From Rhodobacteraceae bacterium M382 (GTDB lineage: Bacteria; Pseudomonadota; Alphaproteobacteria; Rhodobacterales; Rhodobacteraceae), in assembly GCA_025141015.1 (NCBI GenBank), contig CP081098.1, positions 1,928,501 to 1,992,500 of the forward strand: DNA of 64,000 bases, read 5' to 3'. The notes below the pieces were generated by a model that did not search any database, was not told where the DNA came from, and worked only from the letters and a program-made list of their open reading frames with translations. This document shows positions 1-9,433 of this stretch, one piece after another (the stretch's first letter is position 1; every line of letters begins with the position of its first letter). Both the position numbers and the translations under genes were made by a program.

Positions 1-2
1 GT

Positions 3-1406
3 CCCGAAGGCAGTCAAGTCACGGTGTTTCTGGATGGGGTGACGCAGGACAGGATCGATATCCAGCCCGGCGGACAATTTGTCAGCTTTTTGTCGCTTGG
101 TCACAGCGACGCGCCGCGGGTCCTGACATTGCAGGCCATGCTGGGCGAATCCGTCGCCGCGGCGGCGGACAGCATCATTCTGGCTCCGGTGCCGCACCCG
201 ATTGCGCCTGAAGACGAGAGCGCAGAATCGAACCCGGCCAATGTTGCCGAGACGCAACCGGAACAGGACACGACCGCAGTGCCGCAGGCCAAGCCGGTGA
301 CACAGGCCGAACAGGTGGCTCAGGCCGACCCGGTAACGCAGGCCGACCCAGTGACACAGGCTGACCCAGTGACACAGGCTGCCCCGGTGGCACAGGCCGA
401 ACAGGTGGCACAAGCAGCCCCCAAGGCCGAGGCAGCAGGGCAATCTGCCCCGGCAGAGTCGCAAGAGACCGACAATGCAGCGCTCGACGCGGAACCGTCG
501 GGGACCGATGGCACCGTCACCCCAGCGACTGCCGCAACGGCGACAGCTGAACCACAGCCCACCGCAACTGTGGACACAACACCGACGCAAGCCCCCCAGG
601 CCGAGACCGTCGTGGCGGAGCAAACAGGCACAGCACCACGGGCGGAAACAGCACAGACTGCCGCGACAGATCCGGACGTCGCGACCCAGGCCACAGCCGA
701 GCCCGAGACGCAGGGGACGACAAGTCAACCTGCGCCCTCCGCGCCCGTGTCCGAACCCGCCTCTGATGTGGCGTCCGCACCGGCGTCGCAACCGCAACAG
801 ACATCGGTTGCGGTCCTGCGCGCCGGGTCTGACGGAGTACAGCTGATCCAACCGGCCCAACCCGGTCTGAGAGGCAAGATCAGCCTGGACACCATCAGCT
901 ATTCGGTGACCGGCGATGTGATTTTGACCGGGCAGGCCGCGCCGCAATCCACGGTGCGGGTCTATTTGAACAACCGCGCTGTGTCGGATTTCAATGTGTC
1001 GCAGGATGGGCGCTGGAACGGGCAACTGGCCAGCGTCACCCCCGGTATCTACACCATGCGGCTGGATGAATTGGATGCGGGGGGCAAGGTGCTGTCACGG
1101 CTGGAAACCCCATTCAAACGCGAAGCGCCCGAAGTTTTGCGCCCGGTAACGCCGCAGCCACCGGCTGACACCCAGACCCAGACCGCGTCGAGCGATGGCA
1201 CCGCTGCGCAACCGGCCGCACAGCAGCCTCAGGCCGCGCCGGTCATCCGGGCTGTCACAGTGCAAAAGGGCGATACCCTGTGGGCCATTTCCCAGGATCG
1301 CTATGGCGACGGGGTGTTGTACGTGCGGGTGTTCGAAGCCAACCGCCAGTCGATCCGAAATCCGGATCTGATTTACCCCGGACAGGTGTTTTCCATTCCG
1401 GAATGA
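3..1406 (+). CDS. LysM-domain cell-wall protein (5' end outside window)
   Basis: The frame is open from the left edge, so the start lies upstream; 467 codons are visible. A GTG at 24 is an internal valine rather than a convincing start. Three parts can be seen: a short beta-type segment at the left edge, a long low-complexity stretch rich in Ala, Gln, Thr and Pro (about 220-820), and a C-terminal LysM domain (VQKGDTLWAISQDRYGDG, about 1255-1400). A bacterial-Ig-like segment (TGQAAPQSTVRVYLNN) sits before the LysM. LysM domains bind peptidoglycan, so the protein probably sits in the periplasm with a flexible Ala/Pro spacer. A terminator hairpin follows 28 bases after the stop, so it looks like the last gene of its unit. 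Molecular role unknown. Confidence 0.85.
   Translation, partial: PEGSQVTVFLDGVTQDRIDIQPGGQFVSFLSLGHSDAPRVLTLQAMLGESVAAAADSIILAPVPHPIAPEDESAESNPANVAETQPEQDTTAVPQAKPVTQAEQVAQADPVTQADPVTQADPVTQAAPVAQAEQVAQAAPKAEAAGQSAPAESQETDNAALDAEPSGTDGTVTPATAATATAEPQPTATVDTTPTQAPQAETVVAEQTGTAPRAETAQTAATDPDVATQATAEPETQGTTSQPAPSAPVSEPASDVASAPASQPQQTSVAVLRAGSDGVQLIQPAQPGLRGKISLDTISYSVTGDVILTGQAAPQSTVRVYLNNRAVSDFNVSQDGRWNGQLASVTPGIYTMRLDELDAGGKVLSRLETPFKREAPEVLRPVTPQPPADTQTQTASSDGTAAQPAAQQPQAAPVIRAVTVQKGDTLWAISQDRYGDGVLYVRVFEANRQSIRNPDLIYPGQVFSIPE
297..422 (+). repeat. In-frame 18-bp tandem repeat (hexapeptide VTQADP)
   Basis: Seven consecutive hexapeptide units of the form V-(T/A)-Q-A-(D/E/A)-(P/Q) are encoded by 18-bp repeats inside the low-complexity linker of the LysM protein. 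The central units are nearly identical at the DNA level, so copy number can probably change by slippage without breaking the frame. Confidence 0.85.
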
Positions 1407-1433
1407 TCCCCCCGCGATTGTTCACCCCACCGC

Positions 1434-1465
1434 AACGGCGCAGCCCGCAACACTGCTGCGCCGTT
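1434..1465 (+). terminator. Rho-independent terminator after the LysM gene
   Basis: A 10-bp perfect stem (AACGGCGCAG with CTGCGCCGTT) around a 12-base loop is followed by TTTCCT. It lies 28 bases after the stop of the LysM gene and before the ABC exporter gene. Confidence 0.65.
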
Positions 1466-1533
1466 TTCCTGGTCCGGGACTGGTCAATTCAGCTGCAGAC
1501 ACATATGTGTGAAGGCCGAGGCAGAGGTTCCAT

Positions 1534-3351
1534 ATGCGACGATCCACCCATGACACCAATGACGCGGCGACTCAATTGGAACGGGGCTCGGGTATGCGGG
1601 TCCTGCGCAAGGTCGCACCCTATCTTTGGCCCAGCGATCATCCTTGGGTAAAACGACGTGTGATTTTGGCCATGGCAATGTTGCTGCTGGCCAAGGTGGT
1701 CGCGGTTACCACCCCGATTTTCTACAAGGGTGCCGTGGATGCGCTGGCAGGCGAAGGCATTCCGCCCGTGGCGTTGGGCGCGATTGGGTTGACCGTTGCC
1801 TATGGCGTTGCGCGCCTGATGACGGTCGGGATGCAGCAGCTGAGGGACGTGATTTTTGCCCCGGTGGGGCAGCGGGCGTTGCGGCAGCTGGCCTTGCAGA
1901 CCTTTCGGCATATCCACCGCCTGTCCATGCGTTATCACATCACCCGCAAAACCGGTGGTCTGTCCCGGATCATCGAACGCGGGGTCAAGGGCGTCGATTT
2001 CCTGTTGCGGTTCATGCTGTTTTCGATCGGTCCGCTGATCATCGAACTGATTTTGGTGGCGGTGATCCTGACGGTGCTGTTCGACGTTTGGTATCTGGTG
2101 GTCGTGGCCACCACCATCGTGTTGTATGTCTGGTTCACCTTCGCGGTGACCGAATGGCGGGTAAAGCTGCGCCGCGAAATGAACACCCAGGATACCGACG
2201 CCAATCAAAAGGCGATCGACAGCCTGTTGAATTTTGAAACTGTCAAATATTTCAACGCCGAAGAGCGCGAAGCTCAGCGGTATGATGTGGCGATGAAAGG
2301 CTATGAGGCGGCTGCGCTCAAGACTTCGTATTCTCTGGCCTTCCTGAATTTCGGGCAAAGTTTCCTGATCACCTGCGGGTTGATCGGGGTCATGATCCTG
2401 GCGGCCATCGGGGTGCAGGCCGGGGCGCTGACCGTTGGCGATTTTGTCATGGTCAACGCCTATATGATCCAGATCACCGTGCCATTGAATTTCCTGGGCA
2501 CTGTGTATCGTGAAATTCGTCAAAGTCTGGTGGATATGGGCGAGATGTTCGACCTGCTGGAACAGCCGTCGGAAGTTTCCAATAAACCGGATGCCCGGGC
2601 TTTGGAGATCAAGGGGGGGGCATTGCAGCTGGACAATCTGCGGTTTGCCTATGACCCGGATCGCGAGATCCTCAAAGGGATCAGCCTGGAGGTGCCTCCA
2701 GGTCAGACCGTGGCCATCGTTGGTCCGACCGGATCGGGGAAATCAACGATTGGGCGTTTGCTGTTTCGGTTTTACGACGTGACCGGCGGGGCGCTCAGGA
2801 TTGATGGCCAGGACGTCCGCGACGTGACCCAGACCAGCCTGCATGACGCGATCGGCGTGGTGCCTCAGGATACGGTCCTGTTCAACGACACCATCCGCTA
2901 TAACATTGCCTATGGTCGCGCCGGAGCAAGCGATGCCGATATCGTAGAGGCCGCGCGCAACGCCCAGATCCACGATTTCATCCAATCACTGCCGGATGGA
3001 TATGACACCACGGTCGGAGAACGCGGGCTCAAACTGTCGGGGGGTGAAAAACAGCGGGTTGGAATTGCTCGGACCCTGTTGAAAAATCCGCCGATCCTGT
3101 TGCTGGACGAGGCGACCTCGGCGTTGGATACCAATACCGAACAGGAGATCAAGGACGCGCTGACCCGGGCCGGGCAGGGGCGCACCGTGATCACCATCGC
3201 CCACCGTCTGTCGACCGTGGCCGAAGCCGATCTGATTGTGGTTTTGGATCGTGGTGAAATCGTCGAAACCGGAACGCATGACGCGTTGCTGGCGCAGGAC
3301 GGTAAATACGCCCAGTTGTGGCACCGCCAGCAGGTTGACGAAGCCGCCTGA
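1534..3351 (+). CDS. Atm1/HMT-type ABC exporter, fused TMD-NBD
   Basis: This 605-residue half-transporter has an N-terminal ABC type 1 membrane domain (about residues 40-330) and a C-terminal ATPase. Walker A GPTGSGKST is at about residues 397-405, the signature is LSGGEKQR, Walker B is ILLLDEATSALD, and the H-loop is TIAHRLST. The segment LLNFETVKYFNAEEREAQRYD is the hallmark of the Atm1/ABCB7 family, which exports glutathione-linked sulfur species or metal conjugates from mitochondria and alphaproteobacteria. It should work as an inner-membrane homodimer. An alternative start is Met21 (1594). The exosortase gene begins about 64 bases downstream, but no functional link is known. Confidence 0.93.
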   Translation: MRRSTHDTNDAATQLERGSGMRVLRKVAPYLWPSDHPWVKRRVILAMAMLLLAKVVAVTTPIFYKGAVDALAGEGIPPVALGAIGLTVAYGVARLMTVGMQQLRDVIFAPVGQRALRQLALQTFRHIHRLSMRYHITRKTGGLSRIIERGVKGVDFLLRFMLFSIGPLIIELILVAVILTVLFDVWYLVVVATTIVLYVWFTFAVTEWRVKLRREMNTQDTDANQKAIDSLLNFETVKYFNAEEREAQRYDVAMKGYEAAALKTSYSLAFLNFGQSFLITCGLIGVMILAAIGVQAGALTVGDFVMVNAYMIQITVPLNFLGTVYREIRQSLVDMGEMFDLLEQPSEVSNKPDARALEIKGGALQLDNLRFAYDPDREILKGISLEVPPGQTVAIVGPTGSGKSTIGRLLFRFYDVTGGALRIDGQDVRDVTQTSLHDAIGVVPQDTVLFNDTIRYNIAYGRAGASDADIVEAARNAQIHDFIQSLPDGYDTTVGERGLKLSGGEKQRVGIARTLLKNPPILLLDEATSALDTNTEQEIKDALTRAGQGRTVITIAHRLSTVAEADLIVVLDRGEIVETGTHDALLAQDGKYAQLWHRQQVDEAA

Positions 3352-3415
3352 ACCAGTTTTTTTTCACCAGGATGCCAAAACTTTGCCTCTGTTGTCGGGT
3401 AACGAACAGGTCAGG

Positions 3416-5029
3416 GTGACAACAGGGCAAAGGCCAAAGACGACCGTGTCGAACCGGATTTATTGGATTATAGGGCTGTTTGCCCTCGAAGTTCTGGCCA
3501 TCGTGCTGGTATTTCAGGTGTTTTCATCGGTTGAATGTCGATTGACCGATATCGAAACCGCCTGTCGGGTGCTGCGCAGTGCCCTGATCCGGATGATGTG
3601 TCTGGGGGTGGGGCTGGGCGTGTTCATCTGGTTCCGCCCCCAGCTGCGACGCCAGGTGGTGCAATCGGCTGCTGTGCGGCCCAGAGACGAGCTCGGGTTG
3701 TGGAGTTTTGTGCATCTGGTCGGGCTGGTCCTGATCTTTTTGCCTTGGCTGTCTGCGGATGCAAACACGTTGAACGGCACCTTTCCCACCTATTTCCTGA
3801 GCCTCGCCCTGGGCGGGGTCTGTGCCGCGGTGGGTGGTGTGTTCATGGTGCTGTCCTGGCGTGATGTGGTTCGGTTTGGACGGGCCGGTGGAGTTGCCCT
3901 GGCTGTGGTCGTCCTGATCGCGCTTGTGATCCCGGATTTTGCCGATGTTCTGGCACCGTTGTGGTGGTCGCTGAATGGATTGCTGTTGGCCACGTTCTAT
4001 GGGGTGGCGGTGGTTTTGTCCGCTCTGGGCAATGACGTAACGCTGAATCCCGACGCCTCGATCATCGGGACGGGAGATTTCTTTGTCGGCGTGGCGGATA
4101 CATGTTCAGGGATCGAAGGGTTTGCCCTGACCGCCGGGTTCTTTGCCATCTATTCGATGCTGATGCGGGATACTGTCAAATTGGGCCTGTTCTGGGGTCT
4201 CATATTCCCGATTGCCCTGCTGATCAGCTGGTTCTTCAACGTACTCAGGATTGCCGGTTTGATCCTGATCGGGGAATATGTGTCGCCGGATCTGGCCGTC
4301 AACGGGTTCCACAGTTTCGCGGGTTGGCTGTTCTTTACCCTGTTGGCCCTGGGGGTGCTGTGGGTGGTCCAGGCCATGCCATCGCTGCACAGGGCGTCCG
4401 CCGCCACGCCGGACAAAGATCTGCCGCCCCTGACCGAAGACACGACCGCTGCATTCATTGTGCCGTTTATCGTCTTTATGGTCTCGGGTCTGTTTGCACA
4501 GACGTTTTGGCAATATCCGGTGCTGGCCTATCCGGTGCAAATGGCCGCCATGGTCGCGATTCTGTGGGTGTTCCGCAAACCATTCCTTGGGTTGGATTGG
4601 GGGTTTGATCCGACTGCCTTTGCGGCCGGAGGCCTGGTCGGTGTCGGGTGGTTGGTCACCGCATCGACCGGCGCGACACAACCGGGCCTGTCGACATTGG
4701 GCGCAGGGGCGTTGGTTGCCTGGGGGATCTGCCGGATCCTTGGAACATCGCTGTTGGTGCCGATGATCGAAGAGGCGTTTTTTCGGGGTTATCTGTTGCG
4801 CTGGCTTGGTGGGGACCATGTGATCCGCACCGTGTTTGCTGTGGCTGGGTCCAGCCTGGCGTTTGCGATGTTGCATGGGCGCCTGATCGAAGCCGGAGTG
4901 GCGGGCGTCATCTTTGCATTGGTAGCGTTGCGACGCGGGCGGGTGACCGATGCCATCATCGCCCATGCAACAGCAAATGGTGTCATCGCGATCGCTGCAG
5001 CGATGAGCGGCGACTGGTCATTGATCTGA
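3416..5029 (+). CDS. xrtE: Exosortase E fused to CPBP-family protease (VPEID-CTERM system)
   Basis: This polytopic inner-membrane protein (537 residues from the GTG at 3416) has two catalytic parts. The exosortase core carries Cys230 (VADTCSGIEGF), Arg278 (FFNVLRI) and His299 (NGFHSFAGW), the Cys-Arg-His set of exosortases. The C-terminal part is a CAAX/CPBP intramembrane protease with EE at 452-453 (EEAFFRGYLLRW), FAMLHG and HATANG. This fusion is the known exosortase E/protease of the VPEID-CTERM system, thought to cut and process C-terminally anchored exported proteins. Its substrate gene lies next door at 5127-5366, on the opposite strand. The start is uncertain: GTG 3416 follows ACAGGTCAGG, and GTG 3446 is also possible. 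Codons further upstream overlap the ABC gene and do not look like protein. Confidence 0.9.
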   Translation: MTTGQRPKTTVSNRIYWIIGLFALEVLAIVLVFQVFSSVECRLTDIETACRVLRSALIRMMCLGVGLGVFIWFRPQLRRQVVQSAAVRPRDELGLWSFVHLVGLVLIFLPWLSADANTLNGTFPTYFLSLALGGVCAAVGGVFMVLSWRDVVRFGRAGGVALAVVVLIALVIPDFADVLAPLWWSLNGLLLATFYGVAVVLSALGNDVTLNPDASIIGTGDFFVGVADTCSGIEGFALTAGFFAIYSMLMRDTVKLGLFWGLIFPIALLISWFFNVLRIAGLILIGEYVSPDLAVNGFHSFAGWLFFTLLALGVLWVVQAMPSLHRASAATPDKDLPPLTEDTTAAFIVPFIVFMVSGLFAQTFWQYPVLAYPVQMAAMVAILWVFRKPFLGLDWGFDPTAFAAGGLVGVGWLVTASTGATQPGLSTLGAGALVAWGICRILGTSLLVPMIEEAFFRGYLLRWLGGDHVIRTVFAVAGSSLAFAMLHGRLIEAGVAGVIFALVALRRGRVTDAIIAHATANGVIAIAAAMSGDWSLI

Positions 5030-5126
5030 CCGGGTTATCTCTTTGGATTCCGGCAGGGCGTGCAGGCGATTGCTGGCCTCTGCCGGGAGCGTACGCGCCC
5101 TCACTTACCCCCGGTGACCGGGCGAG

Positions 5127-5366
5127 TTAGCGACGGCGACGTTTGATTTCCCGTGTCAGAAGAAGCGCGGCGGCCACTGCGGCTACGGCCAAGGAACCAG
5201 TAGAGGCGTCAATCTCGGGCACAGAAGAGCTGGTCGTGCCACCGCCCCCATAGTTCCAGTTCCCCCACCAGGATGACCACCAGCTATAGCTTTGGGCCGA
5301 CGCGGAAACAGCCGAAAAGGAAAAGATAGGCACAGCGGCGATAAGGCGAAAGGCGACGCGTTTCAT
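5127..5366 (-). CDS. VPEID-CTERM sorting-domain protein (exosortase E substrate)
   Basis: This 79-residue precursor has a signal peptide (residues 1 to about 24, ending SASAQ), a very short Trp/Gly/Ser-rich mature part (SYSWWSSWWGNWNYGGGG), the VPEID motif at about 49-53, a hydrophobic helix (about 58-71) and a basic tail KRRRR. That tripartite C-terminus is the VPEID-CTERM sorting signal recognised by exosortase E. The ATG at 5366 has GAGGA six bases upstream. It is convergent with the exosortase/protease gene, with 97 bases between the stops. The mature peptide would be only about 25 residues, so it may be a structural or surface-coating peptide; that role is inference. Confidence 0.88.
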   Translation of the reverse strand: MKRVAFRLIAAVPIFSFSAVSASAQSYSWWSSWWGNWNYGGGGTTSSSVPEIDASTGSLAVAAVAAALLLTREIKRRRR

Positions 5367-5588
5367 GTTTGGTCCTCGATAGATCCTGTTTCCACTATGG
5401 TAAAACCGCAAGGAAATACAAGTTCTAGCCAAACCGTGAGTAGGGATCGCAACAATCGGCACCCGCCGCGTGTACTGTTTCACCCTTCAGAACAATAGGA
5501 TGCAAAACAGGCGCGGCGTGGCTGGTTTGTCTGGGCGCGACTGTATCCAGTCGAATCAACCTGTGCGGTGGTGCCCCCACAGAGTCAC

Positions 5589-5613
5589 AAGAGGCGCGCG
5601 TAAGGCGCCTCTT
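5589..5613 (-). terminator. Hairpin downstream of the RND pump operon
   Basis: AAGAGGCGC and GCGCCTCTT form a perfect 9-bp stem 14 bases beyond the stop of the RND permease gene. The T-rich side (GTTTT) is on the plus-strand flank, so as a minus-strand terminator the U-tract is weak. The position still suggests it ends the pump operon. Confidence 0.5.
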
Positions 5614-5626
5614 GTTTTGCTTGGTC

Positions 5627-8600
5627 TTATTCCGCCGCCTTGAGCGATGTTGATGCCTGCGTCGGAGGGCGTTTGTTGGCCCGCGGGCCCGTGGTTTCCT
5701 CGCCGATGTCCGCATCCCACAGGATTTCGGTTGTGGGCAGTTTGCGCATGGTCTTTTTCAGGCGCATGTCCTGAGCAATGCGGCTGGACCGGCCAGAAGT
5801 GATCCGCGCCAGCAGGCGCAGGACCAAGGCCGCATAGGTCGACACCCAGACCCGCATGGCCAACAGGGATGGGGTGACAATCAGGGTCAGAATAGTCGCA
5901 ATCCCAAGGCCAAAAACCACGGCCGTGGCCAGCTGCTTCCACCACAACGCCGTCGGGCTGTCGATCGAATACCCGCCGTTGATGAAATCCAGGCTCAGCC
6001 CGAACATCATCGGCGTCAGACCGGCCATCGTGGTGATGGTGGTCAGCAGAACCGGGCGAATCCGGGCCTCGGCGGTGCGGATGATCGCTTCGATCCGGGG
6101 CATGTGTCGGCTGAATTCCTGATATGTGTCGATCAGCACAATGTTGTTGTTCACCACGATCCCGGCCAAAGCCACGATCCCGGTGCCGGTCATGATGATC
6201 GAAAACGGCTGTTGCATCACCATCATGCCGATCAGAACGCCGGTCGTGGACAGCACCACCGCCAGCAACACCAGAACCGAGTTGTAGAAACTGTTGAACT
6301 GCGCCAGCAGGATGATGAACATCAACCCCAGCGCACCGGCAAAGGCGTTCATCAGGAAGGCACCGGATTCAGCCTGTTCTTCCTGATCACCGGTCCATTC
6401 CCAGGTGATGGATTGGGACAGCGGGTCAGTGTCAAGCCATTCGGTGATCACCGCGATCCGTTCGCTGGGATTGACCGGGACAAACCGGGCACCCGCGTCC
6501 AGAGCCGTGCGCAGATCGTCGATGGTCGCGGCACCGGTCAACTGTACCAGCTCCAACTGTTCGCCCGTCGGTCTCTGGATGGTTTCACCCGTCGGCTGGC
6601 TGCCCTCGGGGACCGCCCTGAGCAGCGCCAGACGTTTGTCTGCGCCGGTCTCAGCGTCGGGCCCGACGACTTTCATCAGCCCCGGCAACACATCGGCCTT
6701 GACGTCATAAAACCGCTCCTGGTCGATGCGGCTGATGGTGGCGACCTTTGGAACCGGTTTGCGGGTGATGAAGTTCGACAACGGCACCAATCCGTCGGCT
6801 GTGCGCAGCTTCAGGTTATCCAGGGTCGAGAGCACCCGATCATGTTCAGGCAGACGGACGCGAATTTCGATTTCCTCGTCCGAGGAGTCGACCCGCATCG
6901 TGTCCAGCAGAATGCCGCGGGTCACCAGCTGAACCATGGCCCCCACAGTGGCGACATCGGCGCCATAGCGTCCGGCCTTGGCGACATCGACGTCGATCTG
7001 CCAATCGATACCGGGCAAGGGCAGGGTGTCTTCAATCAGGGTCAGGCCGGGGGTCTTGTCGAAGTGCGCGCGCGCCGCCAGTGCCGAACTCGTGAGATCT
7101 TCCCATTTGTCGCCGCGAATGCGCAGATGAATCGGTTTGCCCTGTCCGGGGCCCTGTTCCAACGCATTCAGTTCGGCTTCGAAACCAGGCAGCTTTGCCA
7201 GTTCGGCCTTGAGCTCGTCGATCACGGTATTGCCGGTGAAATCGGTTGCGGTCACCTGTCGGGTCAGATGGCCATAGAACCAGGGTTCGGACTGGGTCGG
7301 GCGGTCTTCCCAGGGGATGATTTCGAACTGAACCTGACCAACGGTATCTGCGGGGGATTGCCCGCCACCAGGCCCGCCGGTGTCCAGCCCGCCTTCGCCG
7401 GCAAAGGCAAAGACGTTGATCACCGCAGGGTGGGCCGAAATGACGTCTTCGACCTGCTGAACCATCGCGTCATTTTCCGTCAACGACGTATTGCCGCGCG
7501 CCCGGACATAGACCGTGGCCTGTTCCGGTTCGGTATCGACAAAGAATTCGACGCCACGAGAATTGGCAGGGAACAAAACGACCGCCACATAGAACACGCT
7601 GGCAAACACGGTGCCGACCGCGACGATGGGCATGACCGGATTGCCAACGAGAAACTTGATGAGGTAGCCGAACGCAGTGTGGCGATACCCTGCGCGCACA
7701 CGTTTGGGGGCACGTTCGATCCGCGCTGCCCCCAATGTGATGGACGCGGCAAAAGCCGAGAACACAAACAACACCGCCCCCAGGATCGATCCCATCAGGG
7801 GTGGCACCCCGACGCCAGGCAACAGATAGGATGAATTCAGGACCTGCATGATGCCCAGAAACATGCCGTACATCGCAGGCGGTACCAAAATCACCCGCAC
7901 CAGCCAGGGAAGTTTTGCACGCAACCAGTCAGATCCATGCTGGAATACCCGGCTCATCCGGCCGGACACACCGCCCACGACAGGCAGATACAGCAGCGCC
8001 ACCAGCAGAGACGCGGACAAGACAAAGATCATTGTGACCGGCAACATGCCCATGAATTCGCCCGGAACGCCGGGCCAGAACAGCATCGGCAGGAAGGCGC
8101 AGAGCGTTGTGGCCGTGGACGAGACCACCGGCCAGAACATCCGCTGTGCGGCCTCGACATAGGCATGCATCGGGCCGGTGCCTTCCTTGATCCGCTTGTC
8201 GGCATATTCGACCACCACGATGGCCCCATCGACCAACATACCGACCGCCAGGATCAGACCGAACATCACCATGTTGGAAATGGTGACCCCCATCAGCGCC
8301 AGAAAGGCAAAACACAGAAGGAAAGAGGTCGGAATCGCAAAACCAACCAGCATCGCCGCCCGGCTCCCCAATGCCGACAGGATGACGATCATCACCAGCG
8401 CAACGGCGGTCAGAACCGATCCTTCGAGCTGGCGCACCATCGAACCGACGACCCGGCTTTGGTCGTTCGATGTCCCGACGGTCACGGCGGCTTGCAGTTC
8501 GTTGGGCCACTTGCGCTGTGCCTCTGCCAAAGTCGCTTTGACCTCGTCAACGGTGTCGATCAGGTTGAACCCTTTGCGTTTGACCACTTGCAGGGCCAGG

Positions 8601-9433
8601 GTGTTTTCGCCGTCGAACCGGGCGGTGCCCTTGCGGTCTTCGAAGGTATAATTGATCTCGGCCAGCTCTCCCAGCGTCACCACCCGGTCGCCGTTGGTCT
8701 TGACCGGCAGCGCGTAGATGTCGCGCACGTCATCAAACGAGGATGGGATCTTGACCGAGAATGTCCCCTGATCGGTTTCGACTTCGCCCGCTGCGATCAG
8801 CTGGTTGTTGTTTCGAACGACGTTGATCAGCTCCAGCGCGGTGACGTTATAGGCCTCCAGCCGCAGGGGGTCGATCAGTACTTCGACCATCTCGTCACGA
8901 TTGCCGGCTATGCCCGCCTCGAGAACCGCATCCAGGGCCTCGAAATCGTCCTGAAGATCCTTGGCCAGCCTGGCCATGGTGCGTTCGGGCACGTCGCCGG
9001 TCAGGTTGACGATGACGATCGGGAATTCGGAAAAGTTGATTTCCTTGATGGTGTATTGTTCCGCCCCATCCGGAAAATCGGCCTGGGCCGTGTTCATCGC
9101 GTCGCGCACATCAGCAATGGTCGAACTTTTGTCCCACCCGAAATCGAACTCCAACAGCAGACCCGCATAGTTTTCCGCCGCAGTGGCGGTCATCTTTTCC
9201 AACCCGTCGAGATCGACCATCTCGGTTTCCATCGGCTTGATCAGCAGGCTTTCGCTGTCCACCGCCGAAATACCCGGGAACTGTACCGATACAAACAGCA
9301 TCGGGATGTCGATGTCCGGCTCGCCTTCCTTGGGCAGGCTGGCATAGGAAAAGGCCCCGACCAAAATCGAAATCGCGATAAAGGCCAGAACCATCCGGGC
9401 TCTGTCGGCGGCCCAATTGACGACGCCGATCAT
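5627..9433 (-). CDS. RND efflux transporter permease (AcrB/HAE1-like)
   Basis: This 1268-residue proton-driven inner-membrane pump has the two-fold repeated RND layout: an early TM1 (ADRARMVLAFIAISILVGAF), a large periplasmic loop, a mid-protein TM cluster, a second periplasmic loop and a C-terminal TM cluster. Length is somewhat above the usual 1030-1050 residues because of an extended middle and C-terminal tail. The TM4 motif reads GMLVDGAIVVVE with Asp402; AcrB has two adjacent Asp at this point, whereas here the second is Gly. The ATG overlaps the stop of the upstream fusion-protein gene by four bases (ATGA), so the two are translationally coupled. Substrate unknown. No TolC-type outer-membrane gene is present in the window. 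Confidence 0.93.
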   Translation of the reverse strand: MIGVVNWAADRARMVLAFIAISILVGAFSYASLPKEGEPDIDIPMLFVSVQFPGISAVDSESLLIKPMETEMVDLDGLEKMTATAAENYAGLLLEFDFGWDKSSTIADVRDAMNTAQADFPDGAEQYTIKEINFSEFPIVIVNLTGDVPERTMARLAKDLQDDFEALDAVLEAGIAGNRDEMVEVLIDPLRLEAYNVTALELINVVRNNNQLIAAGEVETDQGTFSVKIPSSFDDVRDIYALPVKTNGDRVVTLGELAEINYTFEDRKGTARFDGENTLALQVVKRKGFNLIDTVDEVKATLAEAQRKWPNELQAAVTVGTSNDQSRVVGSMVRQLEGSVLTAVALVMIVILSALGSRAAMLVGFAIPTSFLLCFAFLALMGVTISNMVMFGLILAVGMLVDGAIVVVEYADKRIKEGTGPMHAYVEAAQRMFWPVVSSTATTLCAFLPMLFWPGVPGEFMGMLPVTMIFVLSASLLVALLYLPVVGGVSGRMSRVFQHGSDWLRAKLPWLVRVILVPPAMYGMFLGIMQVLNSSYLLPGVGVPPLMGSILGAVLFVFSAFAASITLGAARIERAPKRVRAGYRHTAFGYLIKFLVGNPVMPIVAVGTVFASVFYVAVVLFPANSRGVEFFVDTEPEQATVYVRARGNTSLTENDAMVQQVEDVISAHPAVINVFAFAGEGGLDTGGPGGGQSPADTVGQVQFEIIPWEDRPTQSEPWFYGHLTRQVTATDFTGNTVIDELKAELAKLPGFEAELNALEQGPGQGKPIHLRIRGDKWEDLTSSALAARAHFDKTPGLTLIEDTLPLPGIDWQIDVDVAKAGRYGADVATVGAMVQLVTRGILLDTMRVDSSDEEIEIRVRLPEHDRVLSTLDNLKLRTADGLVPLSNFITRKPVPKVATISRIDQERFYDVKADVLPGLMKVVGPDAETGADKRLALLRAVPEGSQPTGETIQRPTGEQLELVQLTGAATIDDLRTALDAGARFVPVNPSERIAVITEWLDTDPLSQSITWEWTGDQEEQAESGAFLMNAFAGALGLMFIILLAQFNSFYNSVLVLLAVVLSTTGVLIGMMVMQQPFSIIMTGTGIVALAGIVVNNNIVLIDTYQEFSRHMPRIEAIIRTAEARIRPVLLTTITTMAGLTPMMFGLSLDFINGGYSIDSPTALWWKQLATAVVFGLGIATILTLIVTPSLLAMRVWVSTYAALVLRLLARITSGRSSRIAQDMRLKKTMRKLPTTEILWDADIGEETTGPRANKRPPTQASTSLKAAE

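Noticed and set aside
5050-5086. Terminator after the exosortase gene
   Set aside because: CCGGCAG/CTGCCGG can pair around a 23-base loop, but no T-run follows.
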